The notes beneath the pieces were generated by a model. It worked only from the letters and a program-made list of their open reading frames with translations, was not told where the DNA came from and did no database searches. Below, piece by piece: positions 36,101-45,700 of a stretch of 64,000 nt of DNA; the first letter of the stretch is position 1, and each line of letters starts with the position of its first letter. Source of the stretch: Rhodeus uyekii (lineage: Eukaryota > Chordata > Actinopteri > Cypriniformes > Acheilognathidae); contig JAWRVZ010000087.1 in NCBI GenBank assembly GCA_037043235.1, positions 1,783,501 to 1,847,500 on the forward strand, in the 5' to 3' direction. Position numbers and translations under genes: made by a program.

Positions 36101-37223
36101 CTTTAATTTTAGTGCCATACATTCACAAGTGTTTTTTTCTTTGCCATTCAATACACAGTTTTCAGAGTAGCACGATATTCTAGCATCTGCTGAAGAGCGA
36201 GTTGTTTAAAACAACATTTTCTACATTTATGCATTTGGCAGACACTGAGAATCGAACCCATGGCCTTAGCGTTGTAAGCACCACGCTCTATACTGTTTGA
36301 GCTACAGGAAGGCAATGTTGGTTCTGAATACTGAATATTTCTCTGAACCAGTTTCAAATATAAAAGTCTAACATGTTGCCTTTGCTCACATTTACAATCT
36401 CTGTTGTTGTCGTTTAGGATACCCCTATAGCGAAGTGTGCCAGTGGTTTATAGACCGAGCGGATCTCATCTTTCTGGTGTTTGACCCGACCAAACTGGAT
36501 GTCGGACTGGAACTCGAGATGCTGTTCAGACAGATGAAGGGACGCGAGTCTCAGATCCGTATCATCCTCAACAAGGCTGACAGCCTGACGACCCAGGACT
36601 TGATGCGGGTGTACGGCGCCCTCTTCTGGAGCATGGCACCCCTGATCAATGTGACTGAACCCCCTCGCGTCTACGTGAGCTCCTTCTGGCCGCAGGACTA
36701 CAACCCTGACACCAACAGAGACCTTTTTAAACGTGAGGAGATCTCCTTGCTGGAGGACCTCAACCAGGTGATCGAGAACCGCCTGGAAAACAAAATCGCC
36801 TTCATCCGCCAGCACGGCATCCGCGTGCGCATCCACGCACTCCTGGTCGACCGCTACCTGCAGACGTATTATGAGAAGCTGGGCTGGTTTAGTGACCCGC
36901 AGGAGGTTTTCAATGATATCTCCAGTGACCCTGACAAATTCTACATCTTCAAGTCCATTCTGGCCAAGACCAATGTGAGTAAGTTCGACTTGCCAGAACC
37001 AGAGGCGTACCGGGACTTTTTTGGAGTGAATCCTCCCAGTGGCTTCAAGCTCCTCTCCTCGTACTGCAGCTGGACGGGAGGATGCATGATGGAGAAGATC
37101 GAGAAGGCCATCACTGAGGACCTCCCGGGTTTGCTCAGCAGTTTGGCAGAGAAAAGGGAAGCCAAAGCAGAGGCAGCTGCAGAAACCAAGGAGAAACCTC
37201 CAAACCGATGGAGGAGACAGTGA
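24140..37223 (+). CDS. srl: Sarcalumenin (seven coding exons)
   Basis: Calcium-binding glycoprotein of the sarcoplasmic reticulum lumen in striated muscle (family knowledge). The CDS joins 24140-24197, 30930-31901, 32926-33024, 34695-34790, 34912-35028, 35117-35350 and 36418-37223. All junctions are GT-AG; the total is 2382 nt, giving 793 aa, and every intron is phase 1. The signal peptide is MRLFLPFCCLLSLLALTTA. Residues about 20-343 are a Glu-rich acidic region, the likely low-affinity calcium buffer. The C-terminal half is dynamin/EHD-like: P-loop GPWSVGKSS at 422-430, DTPG at 512-515 and NKAD at 577-580. The end is NRWRRQ; mammals end NRYRKH. The order glis2-srl-adcy9 agrees with human 16p13.3. 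Confidence 0.95.
24904..25641. mobile_element. Non-autonomous DNA transposon-like repeat
   Basis: The left end is TTAAAGGCCCATTGA and the right end, inverted, is TTAAAGTCCCCATGA, about 740 bp apart. The terminal phrase is widespread in fish genomes. It has no transposase. The open frames inside are chance. Confidence 0.5.
26646..27540. mobile_element. Older fish DNA repeat interrupted by a MITE
   Basis: AAAGGGATACTTCACAG at the left and GTTGGTAACCGGACAGTTGA with its inverted partner at 27434-27461 belong to one common fish repeat (the 'AAAGGGATAGTTCACCC' family). The two halves are separated by the element at 26749-27351. Other fragments of the family lie near 10788, 14600 and 34068. Confidence 0.5.
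26749..27351. mobile_element. CpG-rich MITE with TTAAA flanks
   Basis: 603 bp. The ends GGGCCAGTCACACAG and, inverted, GGCCCAGTCACACAG differ at one base. TTAAA is repeated on both sides (26744-26748 and 27352-27356). The interior is dense in GACGCAC/ACGCAC words on both strands. It has no ORF of its own. TTAA-type targets fit Kolobok or piggyBac, and GGGCC-type ends fit Harbinger, so the class is left open. Confidence 0.65.
29925..30075 (-). mobile_element. tRNA-derived SINE (minus)
   Basis: Inverted copy of the SINE at 19490. It has GCATTTGGCAGATGCTTTTA and CAAAGCGACTTGCATTGCAT, then AGTTCTTGCTTTCCCTGGGA, the inverted B box and the A-box part. Confidence 0.6.
30330..30545 (+). mobile_element. 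SINE with 5S rRNA-like head
   Basis: The head (ATCACCCTG ... AAGCTTAGCAG ... GCTGGTGGGTGGTGAGC) resembles the internal part of 5S rRNA. The tail (ATGGCTGCCGTC, ATCATCCAGGTGGATGC, GAGCCGAGAAAAGCACTGTA) is a widely shared fish SINE tail. It is best described as SINE3-like, but the assignment is from memory of the pattern. Confidence 0.45.
30715..30835 (-). mobile_element. tRNA-derived SINE fragment (minus)
   Basis: GACAGATGCTTTTATCCAAA ... TTCTTGCTTTCCCTGGGAGT ... CGAACCCATGA, same family as 29925, lying just before srl exon 2. Confidence 0.6.
30930..31901 (+). CDS. srl: srl exon 2 (acidic cassette exon)
   Basis: 972 nt between a TTCTTGTAG acceptor and a GTACAG donor, phase 1 at both ends. 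It encodes about 324 aa. A Cys-containing segment (NCCDG, CQPCG) comes first, followed by a long run of Glu, Val and Ser with EEVEEE-type repeats. Skipping this exon keeps the frame and would leave about 469 aa, close to the short mammalian isoform. The minus-strand open frames across it are shadows of GAG/GAA repetition. Confidence 0.93.
32926..33024 (+). CDS. srl: srl exon 3
   Basis: 99 nt between GGTAG and GTGAGT, phase 1 at both ends. It encodes VEETTVSGPAARDRSHIEET and a further 13 residues up to REFV. It links the acidic region to the GTPase-like part. Confidence 0.85.
33224..33590 (-). mobile_element. Solo LTR in srl intron 3
   Basis: 367 bp, TGTTACG...GTGTTACA on the plus strand, i.e. 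TGTAAC...GTAACA on the minus strand. It is flanked by a perfect 5-bp target duplication GATAT (33219-33223 and 33591-33595). It carries no internal coding sequence, so it is a product of LTR-LTR recombination. The strand is inferred from the ATTAAA/TTTATTATTAAA signal region and is uncertain. Confidence 0.75.
33662..34040. mobile_element. Pogo/Tigger-like MITE, copy 2
   Basis: 379 bp, TA flanks, ends CATTAATCCCTCGCC and CGAGGGATCACTG. It is in the opposite orientation to 11911-12288 with the same internal words (CACGTGATTGGTTCC, TTTGTACACACCCA). The open frames inside are meaningless. Confidence 0.75.
34068..34640. mobile_element. 'AAAGGGATAGTTCA' family DNA repeat
   Basis: It begins AAAGGGATAGTTCAACCCAA and ends GGTTTGGAACAACATGTGGG then TGAGTAATTCATGA. 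These are the two characteristic ends of a repeat also seen in pieces around 10290/10790 and 26646. It has no ORF. Confidence 0.55.
34695..34790 (+). CDS. srl: srl exon 4
   Basis: 96 nt. It reads DALKKLQHVYNNAIKPLENA and YKYNELRQHEVS, nearly identical to the mammalian protein, and corresponds to the N-terminal helix of EHD-like GTPase domains. Confidence 0.93.
34912..35028 (+). CDS. srl: srl exon 5 (P-loop)
   Basis: 117 nt. It carries PMVLFLGPWSVGKSSMINYL, with the GxxxxGKS nucleotide-binding loop. Confidence 0.95.
35117..35350 (+). CDS. srl: srl exon 6 (switch region, DTPG)
   Basis: 234 nt between TTTGTCAG and GTGAAA. It carries the switch-like segment and FVDTPGIIENRKQQER. The reading continues past the donor as an open intron frame, which is not coding. 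Confidence 0.95.
35423..36083. mobile_element. Pogo/mariner-like MITE in srl intron 6
   Basis: 661 bp with ends CAGTAATACCTTTACGAGTT and, inverted, CAGTAATACCTCGGTTTACG. TA precedes it; the right flank reads TG, probably a mutated TA. It has no intact transposase. Confidence 0.65.
36222..36316 (-). mobile_element. tRNA-derived SINE fragment (minus)
   Basis: ATTTATGCATTTGGCAGACA, then AATCGAACCCATGGCC and GAGCTACAGGAAGGC. The middle of the family consensus is deleted. Confidence 0.6.
36418..37223 (+). CDS. srl: srl exon 7 (NKAD, C-terminus, stop)
   Basis: 806 nt. It contains DRADLIFLVFDPTKLDVGLE, ILNKADSL, NVTEPPRVYVSSFWP and LLVDRYLQTYYEKLGWF, and ends PPNRWRRQ and TGA. The 277-aa open frame on the opposite strand is a coding shadow. 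Confidence 0.95.
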
Positions 37224-37800
37224 GAGATGAACAGAGCGAGGGTTCATTTTCTATCTAAGTCAGTCTGAGGGCACCAAAGCGTCGAATGGATGGATGGATG
37301 GATGAGAATAACAACAATGAATAAAGCAAGGAAGGGAGAGAGTAAAAGTCACAGAACATCTTGGAGATTCACATCAATGAGAAGCCAGTTCAACACAGAG
37401 ACTTATATCACTCTGAATGAAGGGAATCATAACCTCTCTGTTATTCTTTTTCTTCCTTGTTCTGATTTAAGGCAGTTTGCAAAGCATTATTTTACTTATT
37501 TATACTGTTCAGAATAAATAACATGTCATATTATTATTTATTTCTTGTTTGAATGTCGTGTGAATATGCTATATGTGTGTAGAAAGTTTATTTTGACTTC
37601 ATTACTTAAGTTCCACTTGTACATATTGATCATTTTCCTTTGCACAATTCTCTGGTTTATGAGTTGTTGGTAAATGAGATGAGAATTTCTAGTATGTCAT
37701 GTTGGGTTTGCTCGCATTACCGCATGTTAATACTGTGGTGACCTTACATTTTTGTGGCACATTATGGAAACTATACTGGATATTTAAGTCAATAAAATAT
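37224..37800 (+). other. srl 3' UTR
   Basis: AT-rich sequence after the TGA with a short (GATG)n run near 37287-37303. AATAAA occurs near 37513-37518 and at 37791-37796; either could end the transcript. Confidence 0.6.
37791..37796 (+). terminator. Candidate srl poly(A) signal
   Basis: AATAAA about 570 nt past the stop codon. An earlier AATAAA near 37513 is an alternative. Confidence 0.4.
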
Positions 37801-39220
37801 GTGGATGAATTGTGAGACAAATACTAATGATTTTTCACTTTAAAATGAAGAACATAATAGGACACAAACTCTCCACTAGATGGCGTACCATATCATTAAA
37901 CTGATAAAAACTGACCAGTGTCATAAAAGCACCATTTATGTACTTTAACAGTCTATCTGTTAGCAGTAATCTATGCATTTATCTAAATAAAAATAAAAAT
38001 TAAAAGAGGTAATGTGTGTCAAACATTTAAACACATAAAAACATATTTATGACTACTGTAGAAGAGATAGAGTTGTGAATGTTGCAATATCTGCAATAAA
38101 GTTGTAGACTGAGTATACAAGTGATAAGAGTTTAATTGAGATTTGCACTAAATTCTGTGTTGCTCGTTATACTCTTGTTGGTTTAACATTCTGCAGTTTT
38201 CTGAGTAAGAGAAGAAAGCTGAACATGCATGACGAGTCCACAGTCTGGTGTTGGTCAGATTCCTGAACACACTCTTGTGTCATAAACTCTCCGGTCTGAC
38301 ACGACACTGCATGTCTCAGAAACTGGACATGATGAATGTCTAAGACTGGAAGAGCGGGACGATTATCACTCGGATGTCACTTATCTGATGGATCAAAGGT
38401 CGAGACACACCCAGAATCTTAGGTATGTTCCTTAGGATGCTGGACACACACACATGTGCATTTACCTAAATGGGAACATACCATTCATACTACACTTCCA
38501 TTGTTTGTAAGTGAAAATAATTTAAAAAAATACTACACATTAAGAATAATTCAGAAGAAAAGCTAATTTTTTTTTTTTTTTTTTGACAAGACAACTTTTT
38601 CATGACTTCACCTGTACTTTATAAATACTGGATAATGATATCTTTTTTTTTTTTTTTTTTTGCAATTTCCACTTACAAAGAGATATTTATAAAAATATTT
38701 TAGAGTTTTTTTGTTTTTTTTAAGATTTCTATTTATTTTTGTTCTTTGGGAACCAGGATAATATTTATTTGATTTTACATTGCTCCGATTCTATGTTCTA
38801 TGTTCAGATTCTTGCTCAGAATAAAATAACAATAATTAATATATTAAATATATAGATATTCTTTCATTTAATTTGATCAATTGTACTTACAAAGAGGCAT
38901 CTAGACTCAGTAAAATATGTTAAAGTTTGGAACAATAAAACATGTTGCATTCCATTGTGACACTATAATAGTTTTCATGACTTTTTAAGATTTCTGTTAC
39001 TTTTCTATGTCTGTAAACCTTCACATATTTCATTTAGTTTTTGTTTAAATGACTGTGGGAACCATGATACTTTATTTATTTATCTTGAATACCTTTACAT
39101 TCGAGGTCCCCATAAAATAAAGAACTGGTCAGATTCTGATATGAATAAAATAAGAACAACAATCCAGTTATTAGTACACTAAAAATATAATCGTTCTTGA
39201 GTCCTACAAACTTATTAACA
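37801..39220. other. srl-adcy9 spacer
   Basis: AT-rich, with two T-runs (about 38569-38584 and 38643-38661). I see no exon or repeat that I can name. Confidence 0.5.
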
Positions 39221-39227
39221 GAAGCGA

Positions 39228-39270
39228 TGGCGTCATAATTAAGCTCTTTATGGCGTCATAATCAAGCTCA
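39228..39270 (+). repeat. Short tandem duplication carrying a CRE-like site
   Basis: ATGGCGTCATAATTAAGCTC and TATGGCGTCATAATCAAGCTC follow each other 23 bp apart. Each contains TGGCGTCA, one base from the CRE palindrome. Confidence 0.8.
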
Positions 39271-39288
39271 ACGTGCGTGTTCTATTCA

Positions 39289-39296
39289 TGACGTCA
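39289..39296. promoter_or_regulatory. cAMP-response element TGACGTCA
   Basis: Perfect palindromic CRE, 1.7 kb before the adcy9 ATG at the left edge of the CpG-rich block. Confidence 0.6.
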
Positions 39297-39446
39297 CGCC
39301 AGCTCCTCGCCCAGAAGACGGTGAAGTTTGAGTGTGAAGTTCTCGAGCGTGCGCGCCGCCGATAAGGAGCCCTGCGTGCGCGCTCCCCCGCGACTCGCCC
39401 CCCTCCCCCGAGTTTCAGCGGTGTTGTTAAGTTGTCCACCCGCCGC

Positions 39447-39515
39447 ATGCCCACAACCATCTTTCCCGAGAGTGCTCAGAACATGGAGGCGCTGCTCGTG
39501 AACGCGCCCGGGTAA
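39447..39515 (+). other. Candidate upstream ORF (22 aa) in the adcy9 leader region
   Basis: ATG at 39447 and an in-frame ATG at 39483 share the stop TAA at 39513-39515. It is relevant only if the transcript starts upstream of this point, which the sequence does not show. Confidence 0.25.
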
Positions 39516-39991
39516 CGCGGCGTCCAGCTCGCGCCTGACGCCGCTCGGCTCTCACGACACAGCCGTTCCCTTCAACAGGCTCGTGAGGAGACTGGGAGGA
39601 GAACGGAAGAGGACGCGACGCGCTCCCCTGACAGAAAAAAAGCGGAGTTGAACGGAGTTTTGGAGGAATGTGAAACGCGGAAAGTCGATATTAAAGAGGC
39701 GGATAATGTTGGCCTGAGATCCCAATCTCGTTCTGAACTCCACGAGTGTTGAACTAACTGCGTAAAGCCTGAGGGGGGGGGGAAACCCCTAAAAACAACT
39801 TTCGTCTTGATTTTGAACACTTTGCGTGGATTTGGGATCACCTCCGGGTGACTGGATGAAGGGGATCGCACGCACGCGAGGATTAATTTTCCCCCAGCAC
39901 GCGTTGACTGGATGTCAGCAGTGTTTTCTCCTCCTTTGATATCTTAAGCGTTGTTCGTCTTCTGAAGTTGGCAGACGCGCGCGCGCTAGCC

Positions 39992-39999
39992 TGACGTCA
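39992..39999. promoter_or_regulatory. cAMP-response element TGACGTCA
   Basis: Second perfect CRE palindrome, followed 14 bp later by the near match CGACGTCA (40013-40020). Confidence 0.55.
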
Positions 40000-40808
40000 C
40001 GTTGAGTTGTCACGACGTCAGCTTGAGCTTGGAATTGTTTCACGCGCTTTTGAAAGCTGGAATATTGACGGTTGACATCCGGAGCGCGTGTTCAGGAAAG
40101 GACGGGGCTCCTCCATGGGAACAGGCCGTCTCCTGACCCTCCACGGGGGCAGAAACGGGATACGCGCCGGGGTTTGACGGAAAACCGGGCAGCTTTAATG
40201 TCTTTCCATCAGGCGTTTGTTTGTTGATATATCGGACGAGTCTTGATTCTTCGTGATGCCAGGACTTAAGGGAGTACGTCGTTAAAGTTTTAAAACACAT
40301 TTTCTGTGATTTGTAGACCTTATATAAGGGAAAAGCAGGGGGTTTCAAAAGTTTTCACACAGAAACGGACGAGTTTAACGGCTAATACTCTATTTGACAC
40401 ACAGCGACCGTTAAGCTTTTGAATTTGCTGATTTAAAAGTAACCGAAACCGAGCGCGGGAAATGTGTAAAATCTGGCATTTGGAAAAATGACGCACAAAC
40501 TTGTATTATCTTTGCATGTCGTTTGGAAATGGAAAGTGGATTCAAACATTGTCGAGCATTGGAGAGGGTGTTTGAGGGACCGTGTTGACTGGATTAAAAT
40601 ACTAATTTAAACGCCGTTTAACACCCCATGTGAACAAACCTCACTTACTTTAAGCGACTCTTACGTGCTCTTATTGCAGCGAATTTAAAGCGATGTGCTC
40701 AAAAAGGGAGGCTGAGCGGATGACAGTGCGTGAGTCTCTCGGAGTAAAAAGTGCACACATGCGCGTTCCCGCGACCTTAAGCTATAGGATATAATGGCAT
40801 TGGAGTGC

Positions 40809-40816
40809 TGACGTCA
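40809..40816. promoter_or_regulatory. cAMP-response element TGACGTCA
   Basis: Third perfect palindrome, 200 bp before the adcy9 ATG. It may lie within the transcribed leader rather than the promoter. Confidence 0.45.
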
Positions 40817-41015
40817 TCCCAGCACGGATAAGGAGCTGCTCAAGAGTCCAAGACGGTCCAACTTCAAAGGGAATGCACTTGGGATTTAGTTCTGGATGGA
40901 CTCTTTTTCAAATACAGACTTTTTTTTCATACTCATAAGAATTCGTGCCAAGTCCCATATCTGTACTGTCAACAGTGATATGTGATTATTAAAAGTCAGT
41001 TGTTGTCTCATTGCA

Positions 41016-42765
41016 ATGGCATTGCCGGAGGAGCACCGACCGCTACACGAAACTGAGGTTAGGTGCGATAGTGAAGGGGGAGCGGTTACTGTGCGGATAA
41101 CTGACAGCCGTGATCAACAGGTGGATACTGGCGACATGGGCTCCTCCAAACCCTGCAAGTACAGCATCTCTTCCAGCTGCAGCTCGGCAGAGTTAGGCGT
41201 TCCCAGGGCCGTGACGGCTCACCGGAGCAGCTCATGGAGGGTGCCGCAGCTGTTTGAGAGGTCTGCAGCACAGTGTTGGGACCCCAAGTTTGACTCCCCC
41301 ACGCTAGAGGAAGCATGCAGGGAGCGTTGCTTCCCGCAGATGCAGAGACGATTCCGCTACATCCTGTTTTACCTGGCCACCGCTGCACTGCTTTGGGGGA
41401 TTTACTTCGGGATCAATAGCACCAGGTGTGAGCCTACAAACTTCCTGGTCCCCACAGTAGGGTTCCTAGTGCTGTGTCTTCTCCTCCTCTGGTTTACGTT
41501 CTCAAGGCTGTACGTGCGGTTCTACAACCATACCTCTTTCCTCCTCACAGTCATCTTGTTTGGCATCACCCTGGCGCCCCAAACACAAACTGCTCTCTTT
41601 GCTCTTTTCGACGGCCAGAAAGCAGGCAATCATTCACTACTTGCTTCTCAAAATGCTCCTTGTATATCACCAGTCGGGACATTTTCACTTTGTATGGAGG
41701 TTCTGCTTTTGCTGTACAGTGTGTTGCACTTGCCCCTCTATGTGTCTGTGCTTCTCGGCCTGCTGTATTCGGTCCTCTACGAGGCTTTGGGTTGGCTGCA
41801 CCTCGCTCAGTTGGATGGTGTTTATGTGGAGTCGGGGGCGGGAGGTTCAGACTGGCGAACTCTGAGCTGGCTCGGCCCGGGTAAAGTCCTGCTGCACCTG
41901 TGCGCGCACTTCATTGGCATCCACATATTCATTATGTCCGAAGCGCGCTCTCGGAGTACCTTTCTCAAGGTAGGTCAGGCGATCATGCACGGGAAGGATT
42001 TGGAGGTTGAGAAGGCGCTGAAGGAGCGGATGATTCATTCCGTGATGCCGCGGCTGGTGGCGGACGAGCTGATGAAGCAGGGCGACGAGGAGAGCGAGAG
42101 CTCAGGGAAACGATACAGCGCCGGGACGTGCTCCGTTGCCACCGCTTCCGCCGGGACTTCGTCCAGCCCCAAAAGCCACAAGCGCAAGAAGAACTCCATT
42201 CCTCGTGGACAAATCATCTTCAGACCCTTCAACATGAAGCGAATGGAGCCAGTCAGCATCCTCTTTGCCGACATTGTGGGGTTCACCAAAATGAGTGCCA
42301 ACAAGTCCGCCCATGCACTGGTGGGACTGTTAAACGACCTTTTCGGTCGCTTTGACAGTCTTTGCGAGTTGACCCGCTGCGAGAAGATCAGCACTCTAGG
42401 AGACTGCTACTATTGTGTGGCGGGGTGTCCCGAGCCGCGCGCCGATCACGCGTACTGCTGTGTGGAGATGGGGCTTGGGATGATTCAGGCCATCGAGCAG
42501 TTCTGCCAGGAGACGAAGGAGACCGTGGACATGCGTGTTGGCGTGCACACCGGCACTGTGCTCTGTGGCATTCTGGGAATGAAACGCTTTAAGTTTGACG
42601 TCTGGTCCAACGACGTCAACTTGGCCAATCTTATGGAGCAGTTGGGGGTGGCAGGAAAGGTGCACCTGTCGGAGGTCACCGCAGGTTTTCTGGACGACTG
42701 TTATGAGCGGGAGGACGGGCGAGTGATGGAGCGTGTCGGGCACAGTGTTACTGATCAGCTGAAAG
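41016..42765 (+). CDS. adcy9: adcy9 exon 1 (N-terminus, TM1-6, C1a)
   Basis: 1750 nt, ending ...DQLK plus one base before GTAAGA. One exon holds the cytosolic N-terminus, the six-helix block and nearly all of C1a, as in mammals. A helical region HGKDLEVEKALKERMIHSVM (about 325-344) precedes the catalytic domain. The linker before C1a has a Ser/Thr/Ala-rich insertion (about 368-384) longer than in the human protein as I recall it. NHS (205-207) is a possible N-glycosylation site in an extracellular loop. Confidence 0.95.
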
Positions 42766-45700
42766 GTAAGACTCTAGAATAATACTTAAGTTTGTTGACG
42801 TTTCTTTCAATGCATACATTGGGGTGCAGAAGTGAATTTGCTTCCGGTTTGCACTTTGAGTGGAAAAATTGAGTTGGACATGAGCTTTAATTTCAGAAGG
42901 TCTTAGTATGTCGTTTGTCCCCTTTGTTCATTAATAACGGCACTAAATCGTCATGAACTTGTGCAAAACCTGATGATCTTGTTTTCCAGTGACCCAATAA
43001 GCAACATCCACATTTACTTAAAAAGCCCAAATATTTCTTCATGTTTAAATTACATTTTGAGTCACTGATTTGCAATGCACTTCAATTTATGTAACTTAAC
43101 TACTTAGGCTTTCACTGCTGTGTAAATTTGTGTCGCTCCCTACTTTATTTAATTGTTATTGCCCTGCTGTTTCTCCTGTGATGATGAAGAAAAAGACGAT
43201 GGTGTTTTATTGAGCTCCCGGTATACATGTCCTCTCAGGACTCTGTACAAAGGGCTGCAACTCTTCTCTAGTTTTATTGCACACTCATATAATCTCTTTA
43301 GTAACTTAACCGTAATGAAACTGTGGAAAAATTGTTTTTTGACTCTTGACTCTTTCTGCAGTCCTTATCCCTGTCCTCTCAGGACTCTGTATAAAGGGCA
43401 ATCACAGCCCAAAATTAACACTCGCCTAGTGCCAAAAGCAGCATTTGGAGCAGAATTGAAAACCAGTTGGTTTGTGGTACTCGTTATAATATTAAATTGT
43501 AAGAAGGAAAATGCATATTTATACATTTTTAATTTCTAAGAAAAAAATTGTTATAAAAAAATAATTACAATTACAGTTGGTAAGTTACTTTTCATTGACT
43601 TGTCATTACCAGGTGTGGCAAAAAGATCGCCTGACTTGCTGAAAGTTTAACTTTTATTGCACCCTCATATAATCTCTTCTGTATCTCATTTGTACTCTGT
43701 CATTTGAAGGCTCATTGTCCGTTTGTATCGCTTTTTATTCTGTACTCTTTGTATCAGTCGCCACACATTCACTCTTCTGCTTTCTCAATAGCATCAGTGT
43801 CCATAAGAGCGCCTGCATCCAGCAGAGCTGTTGATTTAAAGTCATAGTGACAGACACGAGCAGAGGTCTCTATTTTTTTCCCTTTTCCTTGTCCTTCTCT
43901 CGTCTTCTCTCCCTCCCTGTGTCCTTAATCTGAACCCTGGTTTTGTTTCCTAACTGAACTTTTTCGTGATCTCCTCCCTCTTTATCAACTACATCCTCTT
44001 GTAAACATACCAACCTTGTAAACCCAATCTTTATGGATTAGAAAAGTGGTCTGTTGAGAACTAGTGATTGGGGGTCTGGGTTCCTAAAAGTCATTTGAAC
44101 CATTTAGCACACTTGTTGAAGTCTGTTCCAGCTCAGAGTTAGGCTAGAAACTTCTGTTCTCCCTCTGGAAGATGGAAGGAAGTGACGCTGACGTTGGTGG
44201 TCTCGCAAATGGCCCGCTGTCTTAATGCCAGTCATGTCACCCCATGTGACCGTCTGAATCCGGTGGGTGGGCGGGTGCGAACAATGACACGCGCTAGTAA
44301 CCCAGATGTCACTGTCTGACTTCTATTTGCAGTCTTTTCCCTGGACGTTACCTGCCTGCGGTTTGACCCCGAGGACAGCCCGTATTCTGGCCATAAAACT
44401 ATGCTTATAATGGCTCATTCTGCAGTTAAATGCCCATGATACCAATAAGAGTTACAATTAAATTAATAATGACCAATATTATTATTATTACCACCTAGTA
44501 ATTTTACTAGTGACTTGCTTGCTTGTCAAATACCTTCCAGTCGTTTTGTTGCTGCAAATCGCCATCAATGTGAACCTTAAGACGCCAAATTCTGGCCCAA
44601 ATTCATGAACATGCAAGATATTATGCCGAATGTTATCTATATATTATTTTAGTATGTTCAATATATTTTTGGAAGAGAGGGTTTTTTTTTAATGCTCACC
44701 AATGCTGCGTTTATTTGATCGAAATCTAAGCTTTAAAATGAACGCTTTAAAAATTAAATTAAAAAATGTAATTTATTCCTGTGATCAAAGATGAATTTTC
44801 AGCATCATTACTTTAGTGTTGCATGATCCTTCAGAAATCATTCTGATTTGATTATCCACACACTTATTGTCAATGTTGAAAACAGTATTTTTTAGGAAAT
44901 GGCAATGTTAATTTTTAGGATCTTTGAAAAGTTCAACAGAAAAAATTGAAATCTTTTAAAATATTGTACATGTAATTACTGTCTCTTTTGATCAAATGAT
45001 TGCATCCTTGCTGAATATAAGTATAAATTATTATTATTTAAAAAAGCATTTTTTTTACTATCCCCAAACTTTTCAACTGTAGTGCATGTTTGGGTTTGTG
45101 TGCAGGTGTAGTTTCATATTTGCATGCGCATAATTCGGCAGTAATCCGTTCCACTGCTGTGCTCCCACACTGTGAGACAAACAGACCTGTGAATTATCAC
45201 TGCAGCACGTTGAGTTTTATTAGTAACTAGTTATATCCCTTCATTTCCTCCTGCCTGTTTCTGTTTTGTATGAGGGTCCTGCTGTCCTCGGAGCCCCTGC
45301 GACTATTTTTTTTTCACCACTTAATTTATTTATTTGTTTTAAATGATGGTAATGTTAGCATACCAAATTGTTTGTTGTTGGCTGGAAGACTGCTCCAAAC
45401 ATGGTTCTGGGGGCCTTGTGGGGCTGGTGATCCGGCTCTGGTCAATCGATCCGTAGTAGGATCTGCTTATGGAAGTCACAGTGTAAGATGAATTTTAAGG
45501 TGCTGATTGAGCCTGGTTTGAAATTGAGCTCGAATTAAGTATATTTGGTTTCCAAATGCACAATCAGGTCCTTGCAACGTTTTGAATAGTCATTGTGTTT
45601 GGCACTTGAATTAAACCAAGTTTTTTTTTTTTATTAGCTTTTTATTTAACCATTATTTGCATGACTATTCATTTAAAACATTTTCTACTTTGTTGTTCTA

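Larger units (their letters stand above)
39221..40180 (+). promoter_or_regulatory. CpG-rich promoter/leader region of adcy9
   Basis: A sharp rise in G+C and CpG after the AT-rich spacer, ending in the presumed adcy9 leader. It contains palindromic TGACGTCA at 39289-39296 and 39992-39999, near matches TGGCGTCA at 39228-39235 and 39251-39258, and CGACGTCA at 40013-40020. No TATA box is obvious. The transcription start is not determined. Confidence 0.65.

Noticed and set aside
36414..37247. 277-aa minus-strand open frame
   Set aside because: It lies exactly antisense to srl exon 7, has no recognisable family motif, and is explained by the codon bias of the sense exon.
42035..42743. Several 64-119-aa open frames antisense to or in other frames of adcy9 exon 1
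   Set aside because: Shadows of the cyclase coding sequence.
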